This document shows positions 15,504-24,036 of a DNA stretch of 64,000 bases, one piece after another; the first letter of the stretch is position 1, and each line of letters opens with the position of its first letter. The DNA comes from Roseburia_C sp031555935. Lineage in GTDB: Bacteria > Bacillota > Clostridia > Lachnospirales > Lachnospiraceae. The notes under the pieces are model-generated. The model ran no database searches. It was given only the letters and a program-made list of their open reading frames with translations, and was not told the DNA's origin. The position numbers and the translations under genes are program-made. Where the stretch lies: positions 1 through 64,000 of the forward strand of contig JAVBTX010000042.1 in NCBI GenBank assembly GCA_031555935.1, in the 5' to 3' direction.

Positions 15504-15893
15504 ATGATAATAACGGTTGATTTTTCCAGTGATGTCCCAATCTATACGCAGATGCATAATCAAATTGTCGAGGGAATTGCCAGAGGATTACTGAAGCCGG
15601 GTGAGGCGTTGCCGTCGGTGCGCCGAATGGCGGCCGATATTGGGGTTCATGCCCATACGGTTAACAAGGTCTATGCCATTTTGCGTGATGAAGGTTATGT
15701 AGTCTTGGACCGCCGCAGTGGATGTAGTATTGCCTTGACGATTCCGCCTAGCGACCAGGCATTTCGAGATTATCTGGTGGATGAGTTAACACCCCTTGTA
15801 GCAGCAGCGGCATGCCGCGGGATGAGGCACGGGGAATTTGACGAAATATGTAAAAAAACTTTTTTGGAGATAGGAGCTGATAATAATGAATGA
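15504..15893 (+). CDS. GntR-family regulator, YtrA subfamily (129 aa)
   Basis: Winged helix-turn-helix repressor: PIYTQMHNQIVEGIARG, LPSVRRMAADIGVHAHTVNKVY at about residues 34-55, then a short dimerisation tail of about 50 residues, as in the YtrA subgroup that controls membrane transport or stress genes. AAAGGAGTG lies ahead of ATG 15504. The stop overlaps the next gene by 8 bases, so it is translationally coupled to the SdpI-like membrane protein, which is its likely partner. A dyad covers its promoter. Confidence 0.88.
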   Translation: MIITVDFSSDVPIYTQMHNQIVEGIARGLLKPGEALPSVRRMAADIGVHAHTVNKVYAILRDEGYVVLDRRSGCSIALTIPPSDQAFRDYLVDELTPLVAAAACRGMRHGEFDEICKKTFLEIGADNNE

Positions 15894-17040
15894 AAATTTG
15901 ATGTTTTTCTTAATCAACATATTTGACATGGCTTTGATTATTTTCATATTGGCAATTATGCCAATGATAACACGTAAGAATTTGCTTTTTGGCGTGCGGA
16001 TTCCAGAGACAGCTAGTCATTCGCCGGAAGTTAAGAATCTGAAACGCCGCTATACCATTTGGATGTTATTGATGGGTCTAGTGTTGGTTCTGCTGTGCTT
16101 GGCGCAGTATGGGTTTGCACCACAGTATTCGTTATTGGCATGTATTCTGGTGCCCCTCATTATGATTCCACTGCAAATGTTGATTTTTATTCCGCATTGG
16201 CGCGCAGCGACACGGCTCAAAGCGGATAAGGCATGGAAGACCGCATCGGGAGCAGTGGTAGAAACACGTTCGGCAGCAGAGCGGGTGCGTCTTGGTGCGA
16301 TACCGTGGGGCTGGTATGTTGTTTCAATACTGTTGGTAGTAGGTTCGATTATCTGGTCGGTTGCGGTATATAAAGATTTACCGGATCAGATGGTTACTCA
16401 TTGGGACTTTGCCGGAAACCCAAATGGATGGAGCGCGAAAGGGCCAATGACCGTTTTTATGCTGCCACTGTTTGGATTGTTCATGATTGGTACTATGATT
16501 ATATCAAATATGATGGTTTTTCGGATGAAACTGCAAATCAATCAGGATAATCCAGAACTTTCATTTGCACAGCATCAAGAGTACCGGAAAATAATTTCGG
16601 CAATGCTGGGACTGATTACGCTATGTTGTGGAATCCTATTTGCATTTATCCAGTTGGAAACAATAGGAGCGCTGCCAAATAACCCAGCATTTATCATCAC
16701 AGTAATTATTGCTCTTTGTGTGGTGATTATGATTCCATCCATTTATATTCCAATTAAAGCCGGTCAAAGTGGCTGCCGTCTAACACCTCATGTTGATGCA
16801 AATCATCCGTTGGCGGCACAAGGCAATGTTCGGAAAATTCATCCCGGCCAAGGCGATGACCGCTTTTGGAAGCTGGGCATGTTTTACTACAACCCAGAAG
16901 ACCCGGCTATTTTGGTGGAAGACCGGTTTGGCGGTAATGGCGGATTTAACTACGCACGTCCGGCAGCAATTGTCATTGTGGCGGGATTGATGCTTATCGT
17001 GGTTGCTACCCTAATCGTGACAGCAGTGTTAATCATCTAA
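15886..17040 (+). CDS. DUF1648/SdpI-like membrane protein with DUF5808 tail (384 aa)
   Basis: A multi-helix membrane protein with two recognisable parts: the DUF1648 motif LPDQMVTHWDFAGNPNGW at about residue 163, and a C-terminal segment DDRFWKLGMFYYNPEDPA near residue 325 that is the DUF5808 signature. A hydrophobic helix at the very end follows. SdpI of Bacillus, an immunity protein against the SdpC toxin, has related domains, but the general function of this family is uncertain. It overlaps the upstream gntR gene by 8 bases, and its 3' end overlaps the convergent pncB gene by 12 bases. Confidence 0.82.
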   Translation: MNENLMFFLINIFDMALIIFILAIMPMITRKNLLFGVRIPETASHSPEVKNLKRRYTIWMLLMGLVLVLLCLAQYGFAPQYSLLACILVPLIMIPLQMLIFIPHWRAATRLKADKAWKTASGAVVETRSAAERVRLGAIPWGWYVVSILLVVGSIIWSVAVYKDLPDQMVTHWDFAGNPNGWSAKGPMTVFMLPLFGLFMIGTMIISNMMVFRMKLQINQDNPELSFAQHQEYRKIISAMLGLITLCCGILFAFIQLETIGALPNNPAFIITVIIALCVVIMIPSIYIPIKAGQSGCRLTPHVDANHPLAAQGNVRKIHPGQGDDRFWKLGMFYYNPEDPAILVEDRFGGNGGFNYARPAAIVIVAGLMLIVVATLIVTAVLII

Positions 17041-18483
17041 GTTAGTTTGATTCAACAAGTCAGTTTTCATCTGATAGAGTTTGTCCGAAAGGTCAACATA
17101 GATTTCCGCGGGATTGACGAAACGCTTCGTCTCGTCCCAAATGGTATCCTTTTCCCGGTTGCAGACCGCTTGGATTTCCATAACGCTAGGTGACTCATAG
17201 ACACATTCACCATTTTCAAAAATCGGAACAAGCAATTCGCGTAAGGTATAGCTTCCGCCCCTTAATCTGGTTTTTTTCCACGGTGCATTTGGGTCAAATA
17301 ATTTTAAATCCTTTGAGGTATCAAAATTTTCACCGGCAAGACAAATGAGGTCAGCACGAATCTTGCCGGTTTTGATATCGTAAATGCGGTAAACAATTTT
17401 ATTTCCGGGATTGGTTACTTTTTCAATATTCTCGGAGAGCTTGATTTTGGGTACAAACTCACCATCTTTATTCTGGAGGGCAGCCAACTTGTAAACCCCG
17501 CCAAAAGCAGGATTATCCTTAGAAGTAATCAAGTTGGTTCCAACGCCCCAGGAAGTAATGGTGGCACCTTGAATTTTCAGTGTTTCAATGAGATACTCGT
17601 CCAAATCATTGGAAGCAGAAATCACTGCTGTTTCAAATCCAGCAGCATCAAGCATCTTGCGGACTTCCTTAGAAAGGTAAGCCAAGTCGCCGCTGTCCAT
17701 GCGGATGCCGTAATAAGAGAGCGGGATACCTGCTTCCCTCATTTCAGTAAAGACGCGAATTGCATTTGGAACACCGGATTTCAAGGTATCATAGGTGTCT
17801 ACCAATAGGATACAAGCAGATGGGTACAGTGATGCATAGTTCTTAAACGCTGTATATTCATCTGAAAAGCTCATAATCCAACTATGAGCATGAGTTCCGA
17901 GAACAGGAACGTCAAACATATGACCAGCAAGCACATTGGAGGTTCCCTTGCAGCCGCCGATAATCGCAGCTCTTGCGCCATATGTGCCAGAGTCAGGCCC
18001 TTGTGCACGGCGAAGTCCAAATTCCATGACCCCGTCGCCCTTGGCAGCGTGACAGACCCGTGCGGCTTTGGTCGCTATCAGGCTCTGATGGTTGATAATA
18101 TTTAAAATAGCAGTCTCGATTAATTGCGCTTCCATAATTGGGGCAATCACTTTTAACAATGGTTCGCGGGGAAAGACAACAGTTCCTTCCGGAATGGCAT
18201 AAATATTGCCGGAAAATTTAAAATTATTTAAATATTCTAAAAAATCTTCATCAAAAATCTTCAGGCTTCTTAAATAAGCAATATCTTCCTCGTCAAAGTG
18301 CAGATTTTGGATGTAATCAATCATCTGCTCTAGTCCGGCGCAAATAGCGTATCCGCCATCACAAGGATTACTGCGGTAAAAGGCATCAAAAACAGCAATA
18401 TCCTGATTGCCGGTTTTGTAATACCCTTGCATCATCGTCATTTCATATAAATCGGTTAATAAAGTCAAATTTAATGTACTCAT
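17029..18483 (-). CDS. pncB: Nicotinate phosphoribosyltransferase (484 aa)
   Basis: Makes nicotinate mononucleotide from nicotinate and PRPP in NAD salvage. The start LTLLTDLYEMTMMQGYY, the block EFGLRRAQGPDSG near residue 152 and RMDSGDLAYLSKEVR near residue 260 are hallmark NAPRTase segments; length matches the 480-490-residue class found in Firmicutes. Its promoter lies at 18521-18550. The stop codon region overlaps the end of the convergent SdpI-like gene. Confidence 0.96.
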   Translation of the reverse strand: MSTLNLTLLTDLYEMTMMQGYYKTGNQDIAVFDAFYRSNPCDGGYAICAGLEQMIDYIQNLHFDEEDIAYLRSLKIFDEDFLEYLNNFKFSGNIYAIPEGTVVFPREPLLKVIAPIMEAQLIETAILNIINHQSLIATKAARVCHAAKGDGVMEFGLRRAQGPDSGTYGARAAIIGGCKGTSNVLAGHMFDVPVLGTHAHSWIMSFSDEYTAFKNYASLYPSACILLVDTYDTLKSGVPNAIRVFTEMREAGIPLSYYGIRMDSGDLAYLSKEVRKMLDAAGFETAVISASNDLDEYLIETLKIQGATITSWGVGTNLITSKDNPAFGGVYKLAALQNKDGEFVPKIKLSENIEKVTNPGNKIVYRIYDIKTGKIRADLICLAGENFDTSKDLKLFDPNAPWKKTRLRGGSYTLRELLVPIFENGECVYESPSVMEIQAVCNREKDTIWDETKRFVNPAEIYVDLSDKLYQMKTDLLNQTNLDD

Positions 18484-18520
18484 AGTATTCTTCTATGGCT
18501 CCCTCTTTTGGAATACCAAT

Positions 18521-18550
18521 ATTATACCCATTTTAAAGCTATTTTGTAAA
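18521..18550 (-). promoter_or_regulatory. Sigma-A promoter of pncB
   Basis: On the minus strand: TTTACA (18545-18550), 18-bp spacer, TATAAT (18521-18526). Confidence 0.6.
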
Positions 18551-18595
18551 GAATAAGAAAAAATGGAAAAAGTTTATAGAAATTTTAGATTTAAC

Positions 18596-18624
18596 TTGTA
18601 AAGATTTTTCATGTTTGCTACAAT
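18596..18624 (+). promoter_or_regulatory. Sigma-A promoter of the DUF4190 pair
   Basis: TTGTAA (18596-18601), 17-bp spacer, TACAAT (18619-18624) preceded by TGC, an extended -10. Confidence 0.6.
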
Positions 18625-18661
18625 AAGTTGGAATGAAATTATACTAATGGAGGATTTAGTG

Positions 18662-18958
18662 ATGAGCGAAGAAAATTACAACGTAACAAATGAAGCACCA
18701 CAGGGTAAAGGAATGGCTGTTGCATCAATGATACTTGGTATTGTATCGATTGTATTATCATGTATCTGGTACATTTCGGTTCCAGCAGCAATTGTTGGTT
18801 TGATTCTAGGAATTATGCACAATAAGAAGAATGCTAAGAATGGTATGGCAACAGCAGGTATTGTATGTTCTGTTATTGGATTGATTCTTATGGTAATCAT
18901 GTTGCTGGCATTGGGTGCTTTATTAGCAGCAATCGGAATGAGTGGTTTAGCTTATTAA
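18662..18958 (+). CDS. DUF4190 membrane protein (98 aa)
   Basis: Small protein with a hydrophilic 18-residue N-terminus, then GMAVASMILGIVSIVL, a second hydrophobic segment and a GMATAGIVCSVIGLIL block, the repeat pattern of DUF4190. Function of the family is unknown. The true start is ATG 18662 with GGAGG 8 bases ahead; an upstream ATG at 18611 overlaps the promoter. It is followed after 22 bases by a second DUF4190 gene. Confidence 0.8.
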   Translation: MSEENYNVTNEAPQGKGMAVASMILGIVSIVLSCIWYISVPAAIVGLILGIMHNKKNAKNGMATAGIVCSVIGLILMVIMLLALGALLAAIGMSGLAY

Positions 18959-18980
18959 AAAAGTTTTAGGAGATTATAGT

Positions 18981-19454
18981 ATGAATGATGAAATGAACGG
19001 TCAAGAAACATTTGCCGAGCAAGAAGCTGCGTCATATGTGGTAAATAAAGATAAGCCACGGGCATATGAAGAATATCATTATGAGACCTATGAAGAAGTG
19101 AAGGCAGAACCGGCGGGAGTAGGATTTGGAATTGCATCGCTGGTATTGGGTATCATTTCACTGGTACTGTTCTGCACATGTTGTAACGTGATTTTTGCTG
19201 TGCTGGCAATTATCTTTGGTATTATCCAAATAACAAAGAAAAGCGGAAAAGGCATTGCAATCGGTGGAATAATCACAGCTGCATTATCAATTATTTTCTG
19301 TGCTATATTCTGGGCATTTTCATTTGCCAGTGCTGGAACAGATTCGTTTTTGGAAGAGTATAAAAGGGAATATAATAGAATATTGCAGAATGGAAATTAT
19401 ACATATGACTATGACTTCGATGACTATAATTTCGATGATGACGATACTTTGTAA
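18981..19454 (+). CDS. DUF4190 membrane protein with acidic tail (157 aa)
   Basis: Paralogue of the preceding protein with an acidic, hydrophilic N-terminus of about 50 residues, the GFGIASLVLGIISLVLF and IAIGGIITAALSIIF helices, and a C-terminal tail dominated by Asp, Tyr and Phe (YDYDFDDYNFDDDD). AGGAG precedes the ATG by 9 bases. Terminator follows directly. No function can be assigned; the acidic tail could bind cations or a basic partner. Confidence 0.8.
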   Translation: MNDEMNGQETFAEQEAASYVVNKDKPRAYEEYHYETYEEVKAEPAGVGFGIASLVLGIISLVLFCTCCNVIFAVLAIIFGIIQITKKSGKGIAIGGIITAALSIIFCAIFWAFSFASAGTDSFLEEYKREYNRILQNGNYTYDYDFDDYNFDDDDTL

Positions 19455-19457
19455 AAT

Positions 19458-19506
19458 AAAAACTTCTTTTGATGATAGGAAATCTATTGCTCAAAAGAAG
19501 TTTTTT
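19458..19506 (+). terminator. Rho-independent terminator
   Basis: AAAACTTCTTTTGA on the left pairs with TCAAAAGAAGTTTT on the right (19491-19504) and runs into T residues. Confidence 0.88.
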
Positions 19507-19544
19507 ATTCATTCGGAAATTATGTAAAAGAATGTAAAGTAGAC

Positions 19545-19596
19545 TTGACATTAATGGATATAGTATGTATAATTTGATTGTAAAGCAAACTTTACA
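19545..19596 (+). promoter_or_regulatory. Consensus promoter and operator of natAB
   Basis: TTGACA (19545-19550), 17-bp spacer, TATAAT (19568-19573): a perfect sigma-A promoter. Just after the start point lies the perfect dyad TGTAAAG-CAAA-CTTTACA (19579-19596), and a single TGTAAAG half-site lies at 19533-19539 upstream of the -35 box. This is a textbook repressor layout; no regulator gene is adjacent. Confidence 0.75.
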
Positions 19597-19619
19597 TTAC
19601 CTTGATGAAGGAGAAGATT

Positions 19620-20396
19620 ATGGAAGAAATATTGAAAGTAGAAGGTTTGGGCAAGACATTTACCCTTTCCAAGAAACAGCAGAAGCTGGAAAAAACAAAT
19701 GAAAAGAAACGTATCGCTGTAGATAATTTGTCATTTACAGCCTATCGCGGCGAAGTATTTGGCCTATTAGGACCAAATGGTGCAGGTAAAACAACAACGC
19801 TGAGAATGTTAGCGACATTGATTAAACCAGATCAAGGCGATGCCTTATTAGATGGCAGCAGCGTTGTGAAAGAACCAGAAGCCGTTCGTGCAAAAATTGG
19901 TTTTTTAACCAGTGAGTTAAAATTAGAGCAATTTTTTACCCCGAACTATTTATATGATTTCTTTTCCGAATTGTATGGTGTGGAACCAACAGTGCGTGAG
20001 GAACGTAAAAAGAAAATGTTTGACCGTTTTGGCGTATCGGAATTTGCCGAGGTAAAGGTGGGAAATCTTTCAACGGGTATGAAACAAAAAGTATCGCTGG
20101 TTATTTCGCTAGTTCATGACCCGGAAATTATCATCTTTGATGAACCAACCAATGGTCTTGACGTTATTACTGCAAAAGTAGTAACGGATTTCCTGCTTGA
20201 GATGAAGAAGGATGGCAAAAGCATCATTGTATCCACTCATATTTTCAGCCTAATTGAAAAAATTTGTGACCGGGTCGGAATTATTATCAATGGCAAGATG
20301 ATTGTCTGCGACGATTTAGAAAAACTGACCAGCGAAAAGAGTATGGAAGATAAATTCTTTGAAATTTATGAAGAAATGGTGGGTGATACAGTATGA
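19620..20396 (+). CDS. natA: NatA-type ABC transporter ATP-binding protein (258 aa)
   Basis: ATPase of a NatAB-like sodium or drug exporter. Walker A GPNGAGKTTT near residue 51, signature LSTGMKQK near 147, Walker B IIFDEPTNGLD near 167, switch His in VSTHIFSL. A lysine/glutamine-rich insertion (SKKQQKLEKTNEKK) near the N-terminus is typical of NatA in this group. ATG 19620 is chosen because GAAGGAG lies 6 bases ahead; the TTG at 19602 is too far upstream. The stop overlaps the permease start (ATGA). Regulated by the strong promoter and dyad at 19545-19596. Confidence 0.9.
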   Translation: MEEILKVEGLGKTFTLSKKQQKLEKTNEKKRIAVDNLSFTAYRGEVFGLLGPNGAGKTTTLRMLATLIKPDQGDALLDGSSVVKEPEAVRAKIGFLTSELKLEQFFTPNYLYDFFSELYGVEPTVREERKKKMFDRFGVSEFAEVKVGNLSTGMKQKVSLVISLVHDPEIIIFDEPTNGLDVITAKVVTDFLLEMKKDGKSIIVSTHIFSLIEKICDRVGIIINGKMIVCDDLEKLTSEKSMEDKFFEIYEEMVGDTV

Positions 20397-21571
20397 GAAA
20401 CAATATAATCACAATTATTAAAAAGGAATTTGCCAGATTTTTTGGCGATAAGCGGATGGTTTTGACAACTATTTTCATGCCAGGTGTGATGATATATGTA
20501 CTATATAGTTTTATGGGCAGTGCCATGATGAATCAGTTTACAACGGCCGACGACTACGTTTACCAAATTTATACGGAGAACATGCCGCAGTCAATGGATG
20601 CGATGATGAAAGAGCTGTCAGCCGATGTCGATGCGGTTATGTCCGCGGAAGCAGCCGATATCAAAACAGCTATTGAAGAAAAAGAAACCGATTTGCTGGT
20701 TGTTTTCCCAGAAAACTTTGATGAAACAGTTGCAGCATATGATTCTTTGACCGCAACAGAACCAGCCCCACAGATAGAAATCTACTACAATTCAACCAAA
20801 ACAGAATCTTACACTGCATACCAGATGCTGGTGGGGGTGTTTGATTCTTATGAATCGATGCTGGCAAATAAGTTTGACATTAATCGTGAAGATGGGCATG
20901 ACTTAGCTTCTGAGAAGGATGAGGCAGGTCAGATATTTTCGATGATGTTGCCAATGCTGATGATGATGTTCTTGTTTAGCGGCTGTATGGCAATTGCACC
21001 AGAATCAATTGCGGGTGAGAAAGAGCGTGGAACGATTGCGACCTTACTAGTTACACCGATGAAACGAAGTCATTTAGCAGTTGGCAAAATAGTCAGTCTT
21101 GGTGTAATTGGACTGCTGAGTGGTTTGTCCAGCTTTTTGGGAACGATGTTGTCCCTGCCCAAACTGATGGGTGGCGATTCGGATGCAGTGAATGCCAGCG
21201 TTTATCAGATACAAGATTACATGCTGCTATTGGGCGTAATCTTGACGACCGTATTAGTGATTGTGTCGGTATTGTCATTGATGTCAGCGTTTTCAAAGAG
21301 TGTCAAAGAGGCATCAACAATGATTACACCATTAATGATTGTTGTCATGGTAATATCCGTAACCACAATGATGGGTGGTGGTGCACCAAAAGAGATATAC
21401 TGGTATTTAATTCCATTTTATAATAGTGTACAGTGTATGAATGGGGTATTTTCCTTTACCTATCTACCAATTAACATTGTTGTGACCGTTGGTGTCAATA
21501 TCGTATATACCTTGCTTTTGGCAGTTGGTCTGGCAAAAATGTTTGACAGCGAAAAAATTATGTACTTATAA
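20393..21571 (+). CDS. natB: NatB-type ABC-2 permease (392 aa)
   Basis: Membrane partner of natA. One helix near residues 22-42, a large extracellular domain of about 120 residues, then a block of five to six helices starting with QIFSMMLPMLMMMFLFSGC and the ABC-2 signature ESIAGEKERGTIATLLVTP. Length and plan fit NatB. Translation is coupled to natA by a 4-base overlap. Substrate in this organism is unproven. Confidence 0.9.
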   Translation: MRNNIITIIKKEFARFFGDKRMVLTTIFMPGVMIYVLYSFMGSAMMNQFTTADDYVYQIYTENMPQSMDAMMKELSADVDAVMSAEAADIKTAIEEKETDLLVVFPENFDETVAAYDSLTATEPAPQIEIYYNSTKTESYTAYQMLVGVFDSYESMLANKFDINREDGHDLASEKDEAGQIFSMMLPMLMMMFLFSGCMAIAPESIAGEKERGTIATLLVTPMKRSHLAVGKIVSLGVIGLLSGLSSFLGTMLSLPKLMGGDSDAVNASVYQIQDYMLLLGVILTTVLVIVSVLSLMSAFSKSVKEASTMITPLMIVVMVISVTTMMGGGAPKEIYWYLIPFYNSVQCMNGVFSFTYLPINIVVTVGVNIVYTLLLAVGLAKMFDSEKIMYL

Positions 21572-21672
21572 TTAAAAACATGTGATAATACTGAGGGTGC
21601 TCTAAAAGTCATGAAATGGCTTGAGGGGTGCCCTCATTGTGGAAGTGGCAGTTACCTTTTTTCGAATACCCC

Positions 21673-21777
21673 TAGACAAATGAAAAGGGCTGTACTAAAA
21701 TAAGATGAAATAATGGTGAAGATAACAAGTATAACCATAGGTTATATTAGATATAACAAGTGTGTCTTATAAGACAC
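21673..21777 (+). promoter_or_regulatory. ilvE promoter and structured leader, possible attenuator
   Basis: Promoter: TAGACA (21673-21678), 17-bp spacer, TAAAAT (21696-21701). The leader holds three perfect dyads: TATAACC-ATA-GGTTATA (21730-21746), GTTATAT-TAG-ATATAAC (21741-21757) and the 16-bp palindrome GTGTCTTATAAGACAC (21762-21777). A 19-codon frame (ATG 21713, TAA 21770) contains four Ile, two Val and one Leu and stops inside the palindrome. Either Ile/Val/Leu-dependent attenuation or binding of a LysR-like regulator would fit; the frame lacks a good ribosome binding site. Confidence 0.4.
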
Positions 21778-21806
21778 GCAAAAAAAGATGAATGGAGGAA
21801 ACACGA

Positions 21807-22832
21807 ATGGAAAAGAAAAATCTGGACTGGGCAAACCTTGGATTCGGTTACATGATGACGGAGAAAAGATATGTCTCCAACTATAAAGATGGGGCCTGGG
21901 ATGCTGGAGTCATTACCGAGGATGCAAATATCGTCTTAAATGAATGTGCTGGTGTATTTCAATATGCTCAGACCATTTTTGAAGGACTCAAAGCATATAC
22001 CACTGAGGATGGCAGAATCGTCACTTTTCGTCCAGACTTAAATGCCAGTCGTTTGGCAGATTCAGCCAAGAGATTGGAAATGCCGGTGTTTCCAGAAGAC
22101 CAGTTTATCGAGGCAATTGACCAGGTAGTCAAAGCAAATGAAGCATATGTACCGCCATATGGTTCTGGTGCGACACTATACATTCGCCCATACATGATGG
22201 GAACAAACCCAGTAATCGGCGTAAAACCAGCGAATGAATACCAGTTTAGAGTGTTTACAACTCCAGTCGGACCATATTTCAAAGGTGGCGCAAAACCGCT
22301 GACCATTCGCGTATGTGAATTTGATCGGGCTGCACCAAACGGAACAGGACATGTAAAAGCTGGACTTAATTATGCGATGAGTCTACATGCAATTGTAGAT
22401 GCACATGCCAAAGGGTATGATGAAAATATGTACCTCGACCCACATACTCGGACAAAGGTAGAGGAAACCGGTGGAGCGAACTTCATTTTCGTTACGAAGG
22501 ACAATAAGCTGGTAACACCGAAATCGGACTCTATTTTACCATCCATTACCCGTCGTTCAATTATGTATGTAGCAGAACATTATCTGGGAATGACTGTCGA
22601 AGAACGTGAAGTAGAGTTAGCTGAATTAAAGGATTTTGCCGAAGCGGGACTTTGTGGTACAGCAGCAGTAATTTCACCAGTTGGAAAAGTAGTCAATGGA
22701 ACCGAAGAAATCTGTTTCCCAAGTGGCATGGAGGATATGGGACCGGTAACGAAGAAGATATACGATACCTTAACCGGAATCCAGATGGGGCGTGTAGAAG
22801 CACCGGAAGGCTGGATAAGAACGATTATGTAA
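21807..22832 (+). CDS. ilvE: Branched-chain amino acid aminotransferase (341 aa)
   Basis: PLP enzyme of fold type IV making or degrading Ile, Leu and Val. Motifs: FGYMMTEKRY near the start, QTIFEGLKAY (about residue 52), RPYMMGTNPVIGVKPA, and the PLP Lys in HVKAGLNYAMSL; the EETGGANFIFV block follows. Start at ATG 21807 with GGAGGA 7 bases ahead; ATG 21792 would place the ribosome site inside the gene. Length 341 fits the long bacterial BCAT class. A leader with several dyads lies upstream and a good terminator downstream. Confidence 0.95.
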   Translation: MEKKNLDWANLGFGYMMTEKRYVSNYKDGAWDAGVITEDANIVLNECAGVFQYAQTIFEGLKAYTTEDGRIVTFRPDLNASRLADSAKRLEMPVFPEDQFIEAIDQVVKANEAYVPPYGSGATLYIRPYMMGTNPVIGVKPANEYQFRVFTTPVGPYFKGGAKPLTIRVCEFDRAAPNGTGHVKAGLNYAMSLHAIVDAHAKGYDENMYLDPHTRTKVEETGGANFIFVTKDNKLVTPKSDSILPSITRRSIMYVAEHYLGMTVEEREVELAELKDFAEAGLCGTAAVISPVGKVVNGTEEICFPSGMEDMGPVTKKIYDTLTGIQMGRVEAPEGWIRTIM

Positions 22833-22891
22833 ATTCTGAAAAAAGTATAAATATTATTAAATATCTTAGCAAAGGCTAGGCAAACAGGAAG

Positions 22892-22929
22892 AGAAGTTCT
22901 ATAATGCAGTGATATAGGACTTCTTTTTC
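22892..22929 (+). terminator. Rho-independent terminator of ilvE
   Basis: AGAAGTTCTATA (22892-22903) pairs with TATAGGACTTCT (22913-22924) with one G-T pair, followed by T residues. Confidence 0.85.
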
Positions 22930-23038
22930 TGTTATTTACAGAAAATCAAAAGCACATTAGTGCATCAGAGAATCTCAGATTTCATTCTGAAGTCGGAAGA
23001 ATCGCCAATATGAATTGAAAATTAATGGGAATTTGGTA

Positions 23039-23067
23039 TTGTTTCTACCAGGCAGCCTTGCTATAAT
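23039..23067 (+). promoter_or_regulatory. Sigma-A promoter of the Rpn-like pseudogene
   Basis: TTGTTT (23039-23044), exactly 17 bp, TATAAT (23062-23067). The promoter is intact although the gene is broken. Confidence 0.65.
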
Positions 23068-23117
23068 GATATTAGAAACAAACATATGCGAATTTCCAAG
23101 AGGGAAGGAGTAAGTGT

Positions 23118-23998
23118 TTGAATTTTAGCAAGACCGAAGATAAGATATGTAAGCTGGCATCAGAATTGTTTGCTTTTGATGGGTTACAATTTCTTGGAAT
23201 TCAGGATAAGGTAAAAGAAATTGGGACGACCGAACTGATACGATTGCAATTAGAGTCCAGCTTTTTGGATTTCACATTTTTGACCGTTAATGACCGCTAT
23301 ATCCATTTTGAATTTCAGTCGACTGATAAAGGTAAGGCGGATTTGCAGCGGTTTCAAGTGTATGAGGTGAATTACAGTTATCGTACCGGAAAAGAGGTAA
23401 TTACATATGTCATATATACTGGTGGCATTACCGACAGTTGTACGGAATATACATCAGGAATTAATGTATATCGGGTCATTCCAATCTATATGAGTGGGTA
23501 CGATGCCAGACAAATGTTAGAGACTGTCAAGGAAAAGCTAGAAGCAGGCCAAAGTATCAGTCGGGCTGATATGATGGCACTGACCTTTGCGCCGGTTATG
23601 GGTGGCGATTTAAGCCCCTATGAGAAAATAAGAGATGCACTTGAGATAGCCAAGGAAATAGCTGATGACTACGGGCGAAAGGTTGAAGGCAAATTTATTT
23701 GCCTTTGCGATGTTTATTTGCGTTTGCAACAAAATTTTTGAGTGGAAACGAACTAGAATCGATAAAGGAGGTAATCAGGATGACAGAGCTGACGAAATTG
23801 ATATGGGAAGATGGAATAGAACAAGGAATAGAACAAGGAAGGGAACAAGGCTTTGAGGCCTTTGTAACGGATTACTTAGAAGAGGGATTTCCAGAAGTGC
23901 GGATTGTAGAGAAGCTAAAGCGGCGTTTTCACATATCTGAATCGGAAGCGGAGGCATATGTGGAACGGTATGGAAAGACAGCGGTTTTGGCAAAATAG
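23118..23998 (+). pseudogene. Rpn-family PD-(D/E)XK recombination-promoting nuclease, frameshifted
   Basis: Proteins of the Rpn/PDDEXK transposase-like family are about 280-300 residues with an N-terminal nuclease (here VNDRYIHFEFQSTDKG) and a C-terminal repeat tail (MTELTKLIWEDGIEQG...). Here the first frame ends at 23741 with a nonsense tail after KVEGK, and the C-terminal half continues in a different frame from about 23710 to 23998. Two lesions explain this: one extra A in the AAA at 23691-23693 (without it the frame reads VEGNLFAFA) and a 19-bp imperfect tandem duplication (23694-23712 and 23713-23731), so that the LFAFA peptide appears twice in two frames. The start is TTG 23118 with AAGGAG ahead. 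The promoter is intact, so truncated protein may still be made. Confidence 0.75.
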
Positions 23999-24001
23999 TA
24001 A

Positions 24002-24030
24002 TTGACAATAAAATAGAACCGCTTTATACT
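24002..24030 (+). promoter_or_regulatory. Consensus promoter of the T-box-ileS unit
   Basis: TTGACA (24002-24007), 17-bp spacer, TATACT (24025-24030). Start point expected near 24037. Confidence 0.8.
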
Positions 24031-24036
24031 AAGTAA

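Noticed and set aside
21593..21645. Terminator behind natB
   Set aside because: TGAGGG and CCCTCA can pair, but the inner stem is poor and no T tract follows at the right distance.
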